A stretch of 64,000 nt of DNA from Aquirufa nivalisilvae (GCF_004307455.1 NZ_SEWX01000006.1:1-64000); one strand, 5' to 3'. Numbered from the stretch's first letter, positions 27,601 through 35,953 are shown. A program made the numbers and translations. The notes: generated by a model not told the origin, from the letters alone.

Positions 27601-27850
27601 CCATAATTGTATATTGACAAAAGGAAATATCCCTGGGGGTCTCTTTTGCCCCTAAACCAACTTCGGATTTAAACCATTGTCTATTTTTGTCAACTAATGA
27701 TATTATAGCTATGGGAACTTGACAAATTTGAGACGCCAATGCCGTTATTTTGTCGTATTCCTGCTCCGAAACGCTATCGAGTATATGATACTCATATAAA
27801 GCCTGCAAGCGCTTTTCTTCGTTGGCTGGAATAGGATTAATTTTATTCAT
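24635..27850 (-). CDS. Hybrid sensor histidine kinase (GAF-PASx4-HisKA-HATPase-REC)
   Basis: The product is 1071 residues and has no clear membrane segment. The order is GAF (about 5-170; ISFCQYTIMGEE), four PAS/PAC units (about 190-680), HisKA with the phospho-acceptor His in FLANMSHEIRTPLNAIIGF, HATPase_c with DTGIGI and GSGLGLNI, and a C-terminal receiver with the Asp in LILMDLQMPEMDGYQ. It senses an unknown cytoplasmic signal (a PAS-bound ligand such as heme or flavin is possible). No output regulator is adjacent. A close paralog with one PAS fewer lies at 47.4-50.3 kb. Its stop codon is inside a terminator stem. Confidence 0.95.
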   Translation of the reverse strand: MNKINPIPANEEKRLQALYEYHILDSVSEQEYDKITALASQICQVPIAIISLVDKNRQWFKSEVGLGAKETPRDISFCQYTIMGEEVFEVPNALEDERFVENPLVTGDPHIRFYAGAPLITPDGYNIGSLCVIDRVPKELTKEQRDALNTLAEHVIMTLELRIKNNVLTEQVNRLTEEKIARVTMELGRYKEALDEVLAVFIMDSQGIITYANEAICALSQYSREELLGHHKSILHPEFNSSLESDTFWETIQSGEVWKGEIQNIAKDGSIYWLNITFVPFKGKDGKVTQYLAISSDITEQKIKSIDLELFFELSQDYLTVANKNGFFEKVSPSFYRSLGYTEDEIMSNSGAALVIDEDLPLRDKLREKMFRGEGVKDFELRYKCKDGTVKVLSWNSSPNEQTGKLYGIARDITASKKIIEENNRLSWVAKGTDNIVVIADPQGLIEWVNDPFEKLTGYTLDEVIGKKPGSFLQYEGTDQGTSQAMQEAIANRQVFKGEIRNRSKSGREYWLELSINPIFNNQHELINFIAIESDITEKKEKDLEISNLLATQIAIFNGAGLAIIFTDVNGVVQKVNQATLELFEYEEDEIVNMLLSQIPCFDMDELIQYNVELSEEYGTEFVPSFETFVMRTRSTGKPERREWTLISKSGKRIPIWLGVTCVKNETGEIIGYLGVAEDYTEHKQAQNELIRAKEIAESAANAKDSFLANMSHEIRTPLNAIIGFTELLQQRNLPSPDCEYIENIQTAGDHLLLLINDILDLSKIDSGKIEMEIQPFSLKESLKHVYSILKVKSQKKAIEFSLFLDADLPDAVIGDKGRLNQVLINLAGNAIKFTEEGEVIISVKKVQETDSRVSLRFSVKDTGIGISEEKIKTIFDRFTQAEASTTRKFGGSGLGLNIAKQLVELQGGKIELKSQLGRGSEFSFVLELEKTKQVLESLQNKKSSNLSLEQSVSILMCEDNEMNQRLAKTVITNFGFQLDIANNGKEGIELLKQKSYDLILMDLQMPEMDGYQATKYIRNEMKSDIPIIAMTAHSLVGEQQKCFDIGMNGYVSKPYKQQELLQKIQEFIRE

Positions 27851-27923
27851 TTAAAGGGAATTATAAAACACAAGGAATCTTCACTTGAAGTTAAATACTA
27901 CAATGTTCATTTCAAAAAAAGAG

Positions 27924-27983
27924 AGGGGTTTTACAGCTTCTCATGTAAAATTAATTACCATCAGAAGCTTCAACACCCCTTTT
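27924..27983. terminator. Imperfect long hairpin with T-run
   Basis: AGGGGTTTTACAGCTTCT pairs imperfectly with AGAAGCTTCAACACCCCT, with T-runs on both sides. It lies directly after the stop of the minus-strand beta-barrel gene and is its likely terminator. It also lies upstream of the kinase start. Confidence 0.7.
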
Positions 27984-27987
27984 TTTA

Positions 27988-28536
27988 CTATTTCAAGGTA
28001 TAATGCATCCCCACACCCATCCGAATGATTCCTAACATTTGGTCTGGTTCATTATTCAACCGAGTGATGGCCACATCTCCTGAAAAACTTAGCTTATCCG
28101 ATAATGGAATTTCTACACCCTGACCAACGGCATAGCCTAAACACTTGTTCAACTTATTATTTTCGTTCAAAGTGGGATTAGGCATATTATTTTGGTATGT
28201 AGACATTCCTACACCCAAGAATACATAGGGAGTAAACGAAAATTCAGTCTGAGGAAAATTATGAATATATCGTCCTCCATAAAAATTAAACTCCTTGACT
28301 GGATTAGTTGCCATGGGTTGGATAAACGCTTCGAACTGATTTAAAGCGTTGAAAGCATGTCGCCAGGTTATTCCCATACAAGAATAAGAATAGCGAATTC
28401 CAAAACTATTTTTTTCTTGATCACCTTCTTGCCCTTCTTGATCAGAAAAACAATAAGCTGAAAAAAAAGTACTCGGTACTAGGGCACAAGCCAACAGCGC
28501 CGCCTTTGCCATGGCGGTCATTCCTAGATTTTTCAT
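27988..28536 (-). CDS. Small outer-membrane beta-barrel protein
   Basis: The product is 182 residues with a signal peptide (cleavage near YCFS). The mature part alternates hydrophobic and polar residues as in an eight-stranded barrel (RYSYSCMGITWRHAF, PYVFLGVGMSTY, MGVGMHYTL). It resembles the protein at 29.08-29.65 kb over several strands, so the two are probably paralogs. The function is unknown; it may be structural or a small channel. Confidence 0.75.
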   Translation of the reverse strand: MKNLGMTAMAKAALLACALVPSTFFSAYCFSDQEGQEGDQEKNSFGIRYSYSCMGITWRHAFNALNQFEAFIQPMATNPVKEFNFYGGRYIHNFPQTEFSFTPYVFLGVGMSTYQNNMPNPTLNENNKLNKCLGYAVGQGVEIPLSDKLSFSGDVAITRLNNEPDQMLGIIRMGVGMHYTLK

Positions 28537-29048
28537 AGGTTAAAATTTTTATAGGTTAACATACCTATCGGAGAGTAGATCAATACCAAACCGATAAGAT
28601 TGGAACTCAGACAACATGTGCCAAAGCTTGGGGCAAATATAAAAGAGAATTTTTCAGCTTGACATCACGCTCTTCAAGTTCTAAATCTTGTTAATACTAT
28701 GGTGTAGTTATGTATTATTAAAATAATTCAAAAAAATCAGGCAATTAAAACTAACTCATTTCTCATTTTTTCAATTTGTCTTTAAAGGCAACACACAACT
28801 AAAAAAGCATAAATGTAAACATTACTAACATGCTTACTTAAAACACTTCAAAATATAGGTAAAATAGACCCAAAACAGGATAATATTGAATCAGTCCATC
28901 TCTTTCAATTCAAAGCAATCTGCATTTAAAGTAAAAATTGGACGTTATATCCACTCAAAATAAAACCATGTAATTTGCTTGAATAGTTCAATTTAATGGA
29001 CTATGAAATAATTTTATGATTTTCGTCAGGTTTTTGATTTTCAAGGCA
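28537..29048. other. Gene-free AT-rich stretch
   Basis: Between the two beta-barrel genes I see no ORF with coding character, no tRNA and no clear repeat. The part just upstream of 28536 should contain the promoter of the left barrel gene. Confidence 0.6.
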
Positions 29049-29080
29049 TTATCATCAAAATACAGCCATTTTGATGATAA
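29049..29080. terminator. Perfect 13-bp hairpin after beta-barrel gene
   Basis: TTATCATCAAAAT and its complement flank the 6-base loop ACAGCC. It abuts the stop codon of the minus-strand barrel gene, so it is the likely terminator. Confidence 0.75.
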
Positions 29081-29650
29081 TTAATAAATTCCACCAAAGG
29101 CATAATTGATGCCAAAATTGAGTGAAATTCCATCCAAATTGGGGCCATTGACTTGAGTATTAAACAAAGTCATTCGAGCAGCTTCTGCATTGAGAGAAAC
29201 TCTGTCAGTCATTTTTAATTCCATTCCTATCCCTGCACTATAACCCATGAGATTAAACAAATCACTTGGATCTTTCATTTTGCAACCTATATGCTTTATC
29301 TCACTGTATGCATAGCCAAATCCAGCAAAGATGTATGGGTTAATTGGAAAATCTTTCTCCTGAAGAAATATATGCAGATATCGAACTCCTAATACGGTAG
29401 TTCGCTTATTGGGATCATTTTCAAATGGCCCTGCAAAAGCTTCAACTTGCGCTGACTGATCAATTTTTATTCGAAAAGTTACCCCTTGACACAGGGTTGT
29501 ATACTTATAACCAATGGCATGTTTGTACAATTGATTCGTTTCTTGGGCAAGACCTACATAAGAAATGCAGAAGGCGAAAAGCCAAATGATGAATTTACTA
29601 GTGGTTTGTCTCTTTCTTTTTTTCGTGGTAGGTAAACTTAATTTAATCAT
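29081..29650 (-). CDS. Small outer-membrane beta-barrel protein
   Basis: The product is 189 residues. A basic N-terminus precedes a signal segment (FIIWLFAFCISYVGLAQ), followed by beta-barrel strands (YKYTTLCQGVTFRI, PYIFAGFGYAYSEI, NFGINYAFGGIY). It shows the same plan as the barrel at 27.99-28.54 kb, including a single Cys in strand 1. No enzymatic motif is visible. Confidence 0.75.
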   Translation of the reverse strand: MIKLSLPTTKKRKRQTTSKFIIWLFAFCISYVGLAQETNQLYKHAIGYKYTTLCQGVTFRIKIDQSAQVEAFAGPFENDPNKRTTVLGVRYLHIFLQEKDFPINPYIFAGFGYAYSEIKHIGCKMKDPSDLFNLMGYSAGIGMELKMTDRVSLNAEAARMTLFNTQVNGPNLDGISLNFGINYAFGGIY

Positions 29651-29785
29651 GGTGTGGTCATAAATCAGGACCGCTTAAGTCCTCAGTGAACGTTTTCTTT
29701 CATTTTTATCAGATTTAAATTATTAATAATAGAAACAACAGTTTGGCACTCTAAAATCGAATTTGGACTTATTAAAAGCCTATTA

Positions 29786-30970
29786 CTACTTCCTTTTTAT
29801 TTTATTGATATACTCATATACATTGATCCCTTCTTCCTCAACAAATGCCCGGTTAAAACTCTGAACAGAACTATAACCTGATTGCTGTGCAACCAATTCG
29901 ACATCCATTTCCATATCTAAACTCAGTAAGTTTTTGGCGTATTCTATTCTAAGTTGACTTCTAAGTGAAGTAAACTTAGATTTGATAATGTAGTTAAAAC
30001 AATAATAAATATGGTGTTTCGGAAGATCTAACTTCGAAGCCAAAATATCCACATTAAATTCTGGATCTAGATACCATTTTTCTTCACGGATACTATCCAA
30101 AATACGTAGAGCATCATCCCTAAGCGGATCGTCCGACTTGTTGACGTATTTATAAACTTCCGAAGCATTCAAAAAGTGGTCAAAAGATTTTCGTTTCTTT
30201 TTAACAATCGGAATACCATATAGTACTTGAGGAAATATAACGATCAATAAAGGAATCATTAAAAAAGCAATCATCACGATCAAGGTGAGCGGAGAATGCA
30301 TCACCGTTTGCTTAGGTACATGGGGTGTGTACATAAAGACAAATGCTCCTGCCAAATAACTTAACGCAGCAAAAGTGACCACCGTCAATAATAACATCAA
30401 CCACTTTTTCATCAAAATGCGATGACTATCTGGAAGTGCATTTCGGTATAGTTCATTACTATGCTCGCGGTACATTTTAATGATTAATCCAACGTAAATT
30501 AACATACAAATGGGTCGACCAATCATATTAAAATAGCTTGGATATATCCATCCTAAATTCAATGTCTTTAAGTAATTAGGATCTGCCAATATTTGATTAG
30601 CTAAATCTAATGTTTCATTCCAAGGACGAATAAAACTGGGAAATACATTAATTAGGGCAATAAAAAAAGGTAAATAATGGAGATAATCGACTGGGTAAAT
30701 TTTGGAATTATCTAGTAAGGTGCTTCTGAAATAGAAATATAAAAATGGCCCAACTAAATAATAAGTAGGTATACTATATACCCCCATAAAAATCAACATG
30801 ATGGGTGAGTCACTAGCAAAAATACTGTAATGCAATAAGCCAAAAAGAGCTATGACAACGAGAACTCCAGACAAATAAATCGTATTACGATTTACCCTAA
30901 AATTGAAGACTGCTAAAACCAATGAAACCACTAGTTTGAAAAGGACCAAGAAGATCAGCATGCCATCCAT
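29786..30970 (-). CDS. Membrane-linked AraC-family transcriptional regulator
   Basis: The product is 394 residues. About seven membrane helices occupy residues 1-250, followed by a cytoplasmic AraC/HTH_18 DNA-binding domain (about 285-394; VDILASKLDLPKHHIYYCFN and VAQQSGYSSVQSFNRAFVEEEG). This one-component architecture is common in Bacteroidota. Ligand and targets are unknown; the nearest genes are a beta-barrel protein and a bestrophin. Confidence 0.88.
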   Translation of the reverse strand: MDGMLIFLVLFKLVVSLVLAVFNFRVNRNTIYLSGVLVVIALFGLLHYSIFASDSPIMLIFMGVYSIPTYYLVGPFLYFYFRSTLLDNSKIYPVDYLHYLPFFIALINVFPSFIRPWNETLDLANQILADPNYLKTLNLGWIYPSYFNMIGRPICMLIYVGLIIKMYREHSNELYRNALPDSHRILMKKWLMLLLTVVTFAALSYLAGAFVFMYTPHVPKQTVMHSPLTLIVMIAFLMIPLLIVIFPQVLYGIPIVKKKRKSFDHFLNASEVYKYVNKSDDPLRDDALRILDSIREEKWYLDPEFNVDILASKLDLPKHHIYYCFNYIIKSKFTSLRSQLRIEYAKNLLSLDMEMDVELVAQQSGYSSVQSFNRAFVEEEGINVYEYINKIKRK

Positions 30971-31365
30971 TTAAAAAAATCTACTATTTAGGGTTTATAT
31001 ATTCTAATTCAATCCTGTTTCACAAATAATGATAAGTATAATCATTTCATGATGAAAACTCATCCAATTTATTTCAAAAAAATTTGCTAGAACAACAGGA
31101 GAACTGGTAATCATGCTGATAAAATGTCATCCTAAAAACTCAGGAATTTGATCATTCAACTTTATAAAGAACACGGAGTATAAACCCCATTTCTAATTAC
31201 CAATGCAATTATATTCAAAATTACTCGACATTCCTTGCTTAGACTAATTTTAAATAATGATTTATGTCACCATTTATTCAAAATGCATTATTTTTTACAA
31301 ATTTTCATTTGAACGTTTATTCATTATCCCAGGTGTAATACTATGTTGGACTTACGAATGACCAT
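30971..31365. other. Gene-free AT-rich stretch
   Basis: These 395 bases lie between the AraC-type gene start and the bestrophin stop, both on the minus strand. I see no ORF, RNA gene or repeat. The regulator's promoter should lie in the left part. Confidence 0.6.
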
Positions 31366-32229
31366 TCAAATCAAATCCTCTACTTGTTTTTTGATATTCG
31401 CTGCCATTTTAGCCGTTGGTAAATCATTGGCATCTAATCCAAAAGGATCTTCTATTTCTTCTGCAATAAGTTCCAAGCTAGCCAAAACATAAAAAGTAAA
31501 AACCACCACAGGAATAGCCAAATATCCCAAACTAAATACATAACCAAAAGGTAGCGTCATGATATAAAAAAAGATAAACTTCTTGATAAATGCACTGTAA
31601 GAATAAGGAATCGGGGTATTTTTGATTCTCTCACAAGCTCCACATATATCGGTGAAAGATTGTAGTTCACTATTGATTACGATTAATTGATCACCCGTCA
31701 GTTTTTTACTAACATATAAATCATCCACCTTGGTAAATAACATTTTGGCCACCTGATTGGGTTTATGTTTTTGGTGATCGATGTGTAAATCTAACCCTTC
31801 AAACAAGACCAATGCCGACTCTTCATTGCTCAAATGCTTAGACAAAATAGAGGCATAAGCTGGAATTACCTTTCTAAAGAACTGCTTATCAGGTTCGTGT
31901 TCGAGTATCACTGACAATTTCAAGGCTAAGTTTCTTGAGCTATTGACCAAAGCACCCCACATTTTTCTTCCTTCCCACCAACGATCGTAGGCGGTATTAG
32001 TTCGATATGCTAATAACAAGGATATCACGAAACCTAACATTCCATGCATGAGTGAAATATTCTTCACCAAACTATCTGATCCCAAATCCCAATACTCGAT
32101 TTCCAAAAATCGAATAATGGCACAATAGATTCCAATGAAAATCATCAGTGGCAAGAGTTGTCGAAAGGTATCAGACTTATGAAATCGAAAAATAAAAATG
32201 ATCCAATCTTTCGTATTGTATTGTACCAT
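31366..32229 (-). CDS. Bestrophin-family ion channel
   Basis: The product is 287 residues with an N-terminal DWIIFIFRF, about four membrane helices and the bestrophin signatures AYRTNTAYDRWWEGRKMWG and PIPYSYSAF. The C-terminal region ends with EIEDPFGLDANDLP, typical of the family. Bacterial bestrophins form pentameric anion or cation channels. It stands alone and is divergent from the lasso locus. Confidence 0.92.
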   Translation of the reverse strand: MVQYNTKDWIIFIFRFHKSDTFRQLLPLMIFIGIYCAIIRFLEIEYWDLGSDSLVKNISLMHGMLGFVISLLLAYRTNTAYDRWWEGRKMWGALVNSSRNLALKLSVILEHEPDKQFFRKVIPAYASILSKHLSNEESALVLFEGLDLHIDHQKHKPNQVAKMLFTKVDDLYVSKKLTGDQLIVINSELQSFTDICGACERIKNTPIPYSYSAFIKKFIFFYIMTLPFGYVFSLGYLAIPVVVFTFYVLASLELIAEEIEDPFGLDANDLPTAKMAANIKKQVEDLI

Positions 32230-32461
32230 GGATTTGTTGGTGAATTTTTAAAAAATGTCAAAATTAAGGTGTAAATGTTTAGCAAACGTTTAAGTATATC
32301 CTGTACCGTTAGCCAATGATGCACATCTATTCTACATCAGAATGGAATGGCTAAATGAAAAATACAAAAAAATAAAATTTAAAAACACCTATTGGATGAT
32401 ACATGAATAATTTTATTTGCTTTATTTCACTTGATTAATAACAATGGAGTAAAAGAAACGT

Positions 32462-32974
32462 ATGAATAAATGCATTTGGCTGTTGGGGCTTTCGGGTGCT
32501 GGAAAAAGCAGCATTTCGCTTGAATTAAAACAGATATTGATATCCAGTGGATTAAAATGTCTGATATTAGACGGTGATCTACTAAGAAAAGGAATCAATT
32601 CCAATCTAGGATTTTCAGAAGCTGATCGTTTTGAAAATATACGAAGAGCTGCTGAATTGGCTAAATTGTTTCTAGAAGAGGGCTATTGGGTCATTGTAGC
32701 CATGATTACACCCATGGAAGCGATGAGGGAAAATAATCGGCAAATTTTACAAAATCAATATGTAGAAGTATTTGTGAATACACCTTTGGAAATTTGCATA
32801 GAAAGAGATCCTAAGGGTTTATACCAAAAGGTAAAACAGCTTGAAATTCAATATTTTACAGGTATCGATTCCCCATTTGAAATACCTAAACATGCCCATT
32901 TAACTGTTGATACTGCCTATTTATCCATTGAAGAATCAGCCAAATTAATTTTTAATCAGGTTATTGAAAATTAA
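32462..32974 (+). CDS. cysC: Adenylylsulfate (APS) kinase
   Basis: The product is 170 residues and phosphorylates APS to PAPS using ATP. The P-loop GLSGAGKSS, the LDGDLLRKGINSNLGFSEADR segment (split family motif), ENIRRAAELAK and FTGIDSPFEIP are all present. No sulfate adenylyltransferase genes (cysD, cysN or sat) lie beside it, so it is not in an assimilation operon. It sits 62 bases before the first lasso precursor on the same strand, and the locus also contains a PAPS-dependent sulfotransferase, so I infer it supplies PAPS for peptide sulfation. Confidence 0.93.
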   Translation: MNKCIWLLGLSGAGKSSISLELKQILISSGLKCLILDGDLLRKGINSNLGFSEADRFENIRRAAELAKLFLEEGYWVIVAMITPMEAMRENNRQILQNQYVEVFVNTPLEICIERDPKGLYQKVKQLEIQYFTGIDSPFEIPKHAHLTVDTAYLSIEESAKLIFNQVIEN

Positions 32975-33036
32975 TAATTTTAGTAACTTGTTGATATTAA
33001 TCACATTTATTGTTTCTTATTACCCCTTTTTGTACC

Positions 33037-33192
33037 ATGATAGATTCTCAAATTGACAACTTTGGTAGTTCAAATATTCCTCAAGAAAAAAAGAATTGGG
33101 TTTCACCTAATCTAAATGTTTGGAGCGCTAACAATTTAGAAAATGGTGCAGGATCAGTAGCTGATGGTGGATCCAAGGCATATGCTGGTTAA
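33037..33192 (+). CDS. Lasso precursor peptide 1 (type A)
   Basis: The product is 51 residues from the ATG at 33037; a TTG nine codons upstream is less likely. The leader contains KKNWVSPNLNVWS (W-x-x-P...W, equivalent to the Y-x-x-P motif read by RRE proteins). The core predicted by fixed spacing from the first Trp is GAGSVADGGSKAYAG: Gly1, Asp7, tail Lys11 and Tyr13. Cleavage site and ring are inferred. Confidence 0.85.
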   Translation: MIDSQIDNFGSSNIPQEKKNWVSPNLNVWSANNLENGAGSVADGGSKAYAG

Positions 33193-33277
33193 ATTCTAAA
33201 TATCCATCATAAATATTAAGCAATATTGGTTTCAAACGGTTTTGTTACTAGTTCACATTTTAGATAAATTTAGGTTC

Positions 33278-33430
33278 ATGAATCCACAGGAATTGATAAT
33301 AGATAAATTGAATGAAACTCCAGAAAAAAGAAATTGGGTTTCTCCCGAAATAACAAATTGGGAAAATGAAAATATAGAAAATACTGGAGGAGTTGGAGCA
33401 GATGGTGGAACTAAGGCATATATCAATTAA
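33278..33430 (+). CDS. Lasso precursor peptide 2 (type A)
   Basis: The product is 50 residues from the ATG at 33278. Leader motif: KRNWVSPEITNWE. Predicted core by fixed spacing: TGGVGADGGTKAYIN (Asp7, Lys11, Tyr13). Thr as residue 1 would be unusual for a lasso peptide, so cleavage one or two residues away is possible. Confidence 0.85.
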   Translation: MNPQELIIDKLNETPEKRNWVSPEITNWENENIENTGGVGADGGTKAYIN

Positions 33431-33441
33431 ATTGATACAAA

Positions 33442-33603
33442 ATGAAAAATGATCTTTCAACCTTACATCCAAGCAACATAGAATCCCAATTGGACCATGA
33501 AAAAAAGAATTGGATTGAACCTCAAATTAGCACTTGGGAATCTGAGCAAATAGAATTGGGGGGCGGTGGTTTAGCAGATGCTGGAACAAAAACTTACAAT
33601 TAA
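33442..33603 (+). CDS. Lasso precursor peptide 3 (type A)
   Basis: The product is 53 residues and starts only 11 bases after precursor 2, so the two share a transcript. Leader motif: KKNWIEPQISTWE. Predicted core: GGGGLADAGTKTYN (Asp7, Lys11, Tyr13). It combines a WIEPQI leader like the type B peptides with a type A core, a sign of mosaic origin. Confidence 0.85.
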   Translation: MKNDLSTLHPSNIESQLDHEKKNWIEPQISTWESEQIELGGGGLADAGTKTYN

Positions 33604-33667
33604 ATAATTTAAAATTTTGCATTACATTTTATAAGTAGCTGTATATTATCCATTTAACCTTACTCAT

Positions 33668-33823
33668 ATGAAAAACAATCACCCCACTTTACAAGCAGAT
33701 AGTCTAAATACTGATGACAAAAAGAAATGGATTGAACCTCAAATCAATGCCTGGGAAAATGACAATTTGGGAGTAGCTTTTGGTGTAGGTGGAGACGGCG
33801 GTTCGAAATCATCAGCTATATAA
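33668..33823 (+). CDS. Lasso precursor peptide 4 (type B)
   Basis: The product is 51 residues. Leader motif: KKKWIEPQINAWE. Predicted core: AFGVGGDGGSKSSAI (Asp7, Lys11). The first 26 residues are nearly identical to precursor 8 and close to precursor 5. The promoter-proximal sequence CTCATATGAAAAACAATC also recurs before precursor 5. Confidence 0.85.
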   Translation: MKNNHPTLQADSLNTDDKKKWIEPQINAWENDNLGVAFGVGGDGGSKSSAI

Positions 33824-34153
33824 AAGCAGAAGATTCTTTAAATAAATTAGCTTATCTATTTGACGCATAGTTTATACTATAGGATTTTTTGACAAGTTCA
33901 AATTTGTCCCTTTAATTTTTTTGTAACAAATTCGATTTACTCGCAACTAAAGTAAGAATAGAAGAAACGAAAACAACAACTGAAAAGAAGATGTAGATAT
34001 TTCCAAATATTTAACAATGTGAATCAAAAAACTTAGATAGTATGTACAGATGGCGCATTAATAGATGTGTCAAAAAAAATTCCGTTTAAAATACTAAAAA
34101 ATTGCAATCCAATTTTAGAATTAATTAATACACATCGATTTAATCTCACTCAT
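33824..34153. other. Long intergenic spacer in the precursor array
   Basis: These 330 AT-rich bases separate precursors 4 and 5. The middle part (near 33.89-33.94 kb; caagttcaaattt...ttgtaacaaa) resembles the spacers before precursors 8 and 12, so it is an older copy of the same spacer. No decayed W-x-x-P segment is visible. Confidence 0.5.
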
Positions 34154-34324
34154 ATGAAAAACAATCACCCCACTTTACAAGCAGACAGTTTAAACACTCC
34201 ATTATCAAATGAAAAAAAGAAATGGGTTGAACCTCAAATCAGCGCTTGGGAATCTGTCAATTTGGGATTAGCATCTAATGTTGTTGGTGGTGCAGACGCC
34301 GGTTCGAAAACATCTGCTGTATAA
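34154..34324 (+). CDS. Lasso precursor peptide 5 (type B)
   Basis: The product is 56 residues from the ATG at 34154, chosen by similarity to precursor 4; an upstream in-frame ATG at 34067 would add 29 residues without homology. Leader motif: KKKWVEPQISAWE. Predicted core: ASNVVGGADAGSKTSAV, with the Asp at position 9 and Lys at 13. Confidence 0.85.
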   Translation: MKNNHPTLQADSLNTPLSNEKKKWVEPQISAWESVNLGLASNVVGGADAGSKTSAV

Positions 34325-34476
34325 TATAATCCACTTTTCATAGCCAAGAACATCAATTAAAAAGGCTTAACAAAAAGTAAGTCTGACTTATGGAAAAATC
34401 TGGCATTTGATTAGTTTGGACTTCATTAAAATTCAACTGATTTAACACCAAGTTTCATCCTCCACCTAGTTCTCAT

Positions 34477-34650
34477 ATGACTGAAAGCAAACATAAATTA
34501 ACTCCTTCTGAAGATATAATTACTTGGAGTAAAACTATCGAAAAAAAGAAATGGATTGAGCCTCAAATCAGCGCTTGGGAATATGTCAATTTAGGATTAA
34601 ATATTAATATAGGTGGTGCTGACGGTGGGTCGAAAACATCAGCTGATTGA
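34477..34650 (+). CDS. Lasso precursor peptide 6 (type B)
   Basis: The product is 57 residues. The first 20 residues differ from all other copies (MTESKHKLTPSED...), but from KKKWIEPQISAWE onward it matches precursor 8. Predicted core: NINIGGADGGSKTSAD (Asp8, Lys12). It is the only core with a second acidic residue, at the C-terminus. It opens a block (precursors 6-7-8) duplicated as 10-11-12. Confidence 0.85.
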   Translation: MTESKHKLTPSEDIITWSKTIEKKKWIEPQISAWEYVNLGLNINIGGADGGSKTSAD

Positions 34651-34701
34651 TTAACACAATTCCATAGGTAAACTAATATTTAATCTTTACTACATATTTT
34701 C

Positions 34702-34869
34702 ATGAAAAATAAAGACTCTATTGAGAACTCAAAAGACTTAGAAAAAGTCAATACAAACTCCAATAAAAGGACTTGGGTTTCGCCTGATATATTTATTTGG
34801 GAAATAAATAAAATTAAACTTAGTAATAGTAAAGGAATTGATGCCGCTAGTAGATCTGCAATATCATAA
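34702..34869 (+). CDS. Lasso precursor peptide 7 (type C)
   Basis: The product is 55 residues. Leader motif: KRTWVSPDIFIWE. Predicted core: SNSKGIDAASRSAIS (Ser1, Asp7, Arg11). Arg replaces the usual Lys four residues after the Asp. Only precursor 11 is of the same type. Confidence 0.82.
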   Translation: MKNKDSIENSKDLEKVNTNSNKRTWVSPDIFIWEINKIKLSNSKGIDAASRSAIS

Positions 34870-35041
34870 GCGGTAGAATTTGATATCACCAAATATTTCC
34901 ATTAAACTAATAGTTTATCTATTTGGTATTGTTCACAAGTTCAACATTACCATTTTTAGCGTTTTTTTTATATAAATTTAATTCACTTACCTTTTACAAA
35001 CTGTTAAAATAAAATAACTAAATCCATGTAATCTCAATCTT

Positions 35042-35200
35042 ATGAAAAAAGATCACACTCCTTTACAAGCAGATAGTCTAAATACGGATGATAAAAAGAA
35101 ATGGATAGAACCTCAAATCAGCGCTTGGGAATATGTCAATTTAGGATTGAATATTAATATTGGTGGTGCTGACGGAGGTTCGAAAACGTCAGCTACTTAA
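35042..35200 (+). CDS. Lasso precursor peptide 8 (type B)
   Basis: The product is 52 residues. The leader is almost that of precursor 4 (LQADSLNTDDKKKWIEPQI), while the core NINIGGADGGSKTSAT is that of precursor 6 with only the last residue changed. The DNA of the two cores differs at several third positions, suggesting selection to keep the peptide. Confidence 0.85.
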   Translation: MKKDHTPLQADSLNTDDKKKWIEPQISAWEYVNLGLNINIGGADGGSKTSAT

Positions 35201-35277
35201 AAGCAGCGTTTTTTATACTGCAAGGAATGAGATTTAAAAAAGTTTGGTAAATGAACATAATGAGACTTACGCTTTAA

Positions 35278-35395
35278 TATTCAATATTTCGTATTATTGT
35301 TTCAAGAAATTGATTATAAATTCCATCATAATCTAATATAACATGAAAAATGATCACACCTCTTTGCAGTCTGAAAATGTAACCACTCAAATATC
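35278..35395 (+). repeat. Direct repeat, copy 1 (upstream region plus leader start of precursor 9)
   Basis: This segment is about 90 percent identical by eye to 35658-35775. It covers about 65 bases of promoter/5'-UTR (including TTTCGTATTATTGTTTCAAG) and the first codons of precursor 9. It marks a recent duplication and suggests the shared part includes the promoter. Confidence 0.8.
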
Positions 35396-35510
35396 AAATG
35401 AAAAAAAGAAATGGGTTGAACCTCAAATCAACGCTTGGGAATATGTTAATTTGGGATTTAAATATGGTTTTGCTGGTGCAGACGCCGGTACGAAAACGTC
35501 AGCTACTTAA
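35343..35510 (+). CDS. Lasso precursor peptide 9 (type B)
   Basis: The product is 55 residues. Leader motif: KKKWVEPQINAWE. Predicted core: KYGFAGADAGTKTSAT (Asp8, Lys12). The upstream DNA and leader match precursor 10, while the core resembles precursor 12 (KYGKAGG...), so leader and core have different closest relatives. Lys as residue 1 would be unusual; the alternative start at the preceding Gly would make a 10-residue ring. Confidence 0.83.
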   Translation: MKNDHTSLQSENVTTQISNEKKKWVEPQINAWEYVNLGFKYGFAGADAGTKTSAT

Positions 35511-35548
35511 TTTTATATCGAAAGGAATGAAATTCGAAAAAAGCCACA

Positions 35549-35630
35549 TATGATCAATAAAATTGGATAGAACCTCAAATCATCGCTTGAGAATATGGTC
35601 AATTAGAGGTTAGTAGTGATGGTTTGTAAA
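35549..35630 (+). pseudogene. Decayed lasso precursor copy
   Basis: The DNA still encodes WIEPQIIA followed by a stop where the second leader Trp (TGG to TGA at 35588-35590) should be, then EYGQL. The N-terminal leader is broken and no Asp-x-x-x-Lys core remains. It lies between precursors 9 and 10 and is a dead copy of a type B gene. Confidence 0.8.
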
Positions 35631-35657
35631 GTGAACTTCTTAAGACTTGCACTTAAA

Positions 35658-35775
35658 TATCCAATATTTCGTATTATTGTTTCAAGAAATTGATCATATA
35701 TTCCTTCATAATCTAATATAACATGAAAAATAATCACACCTCTTTGCAGTCTGACAGTGTAAACACTCAAAGGTT
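35658..35775 (+). repeat. Direct repeat, copy 2 (upstream region plus leader start of precursor 10)
   Basis: This is the second copy of the segment at 35278-35395. Both contain the same AT-rich upstream block and end in the leader codons of the following precursor gene. Confidence 0.8.
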
Positions 35776-35887
35776 AAATGAAAAAAAGAAATGGATTGAA
35801 CCTCAAATCAACGCTTGGGAAAAGGACAATTTAGGTATAGGTGCTGGTGGTATAGTAGACGGTGGTTCAAAAACATCTGCTGCATAA
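35723..35887 (+). CDS. Lasso precursor peptide 10 (type B)
   Basis: The product is 54 residues. Leader motif: KKKWIEPQINAWE. Predicted core: GAGGIVDGGSKTSAA (Gly1, Asp7, Lys11). It opens the second copy of the three-gene block. The spacer to precursor 11 repeats the spacer between precursors 6 and 7. Confidence 0.85.
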   Translation: MKNNHTSLQSDSVNTQRLNEKKKWIEPQINAWEKDNLGIGAGGIVDGGSKTSAA

Positions 35888-35953
35888 ATAGCAGATGATT
35901 GATTAACACAATTCCATAGTTAAACTAAAATTCAATCTTTAACATAAATCATC

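Noticed and set aside
32462-32974. Housekeeping sulfate-assimilation gene unrelated to the lasso locus
   Set aside because: It cannot be fully excluded, but no cysD, cysN, cysH or cysI is near, and a sulfotransferase is in the same locus.
34067-34153. Longer N-terminus for precursor 5
   Set aside because: The 29 extra residues have no counterpart in other precursors, while the ATG at 34154 aligns with precursor 4.
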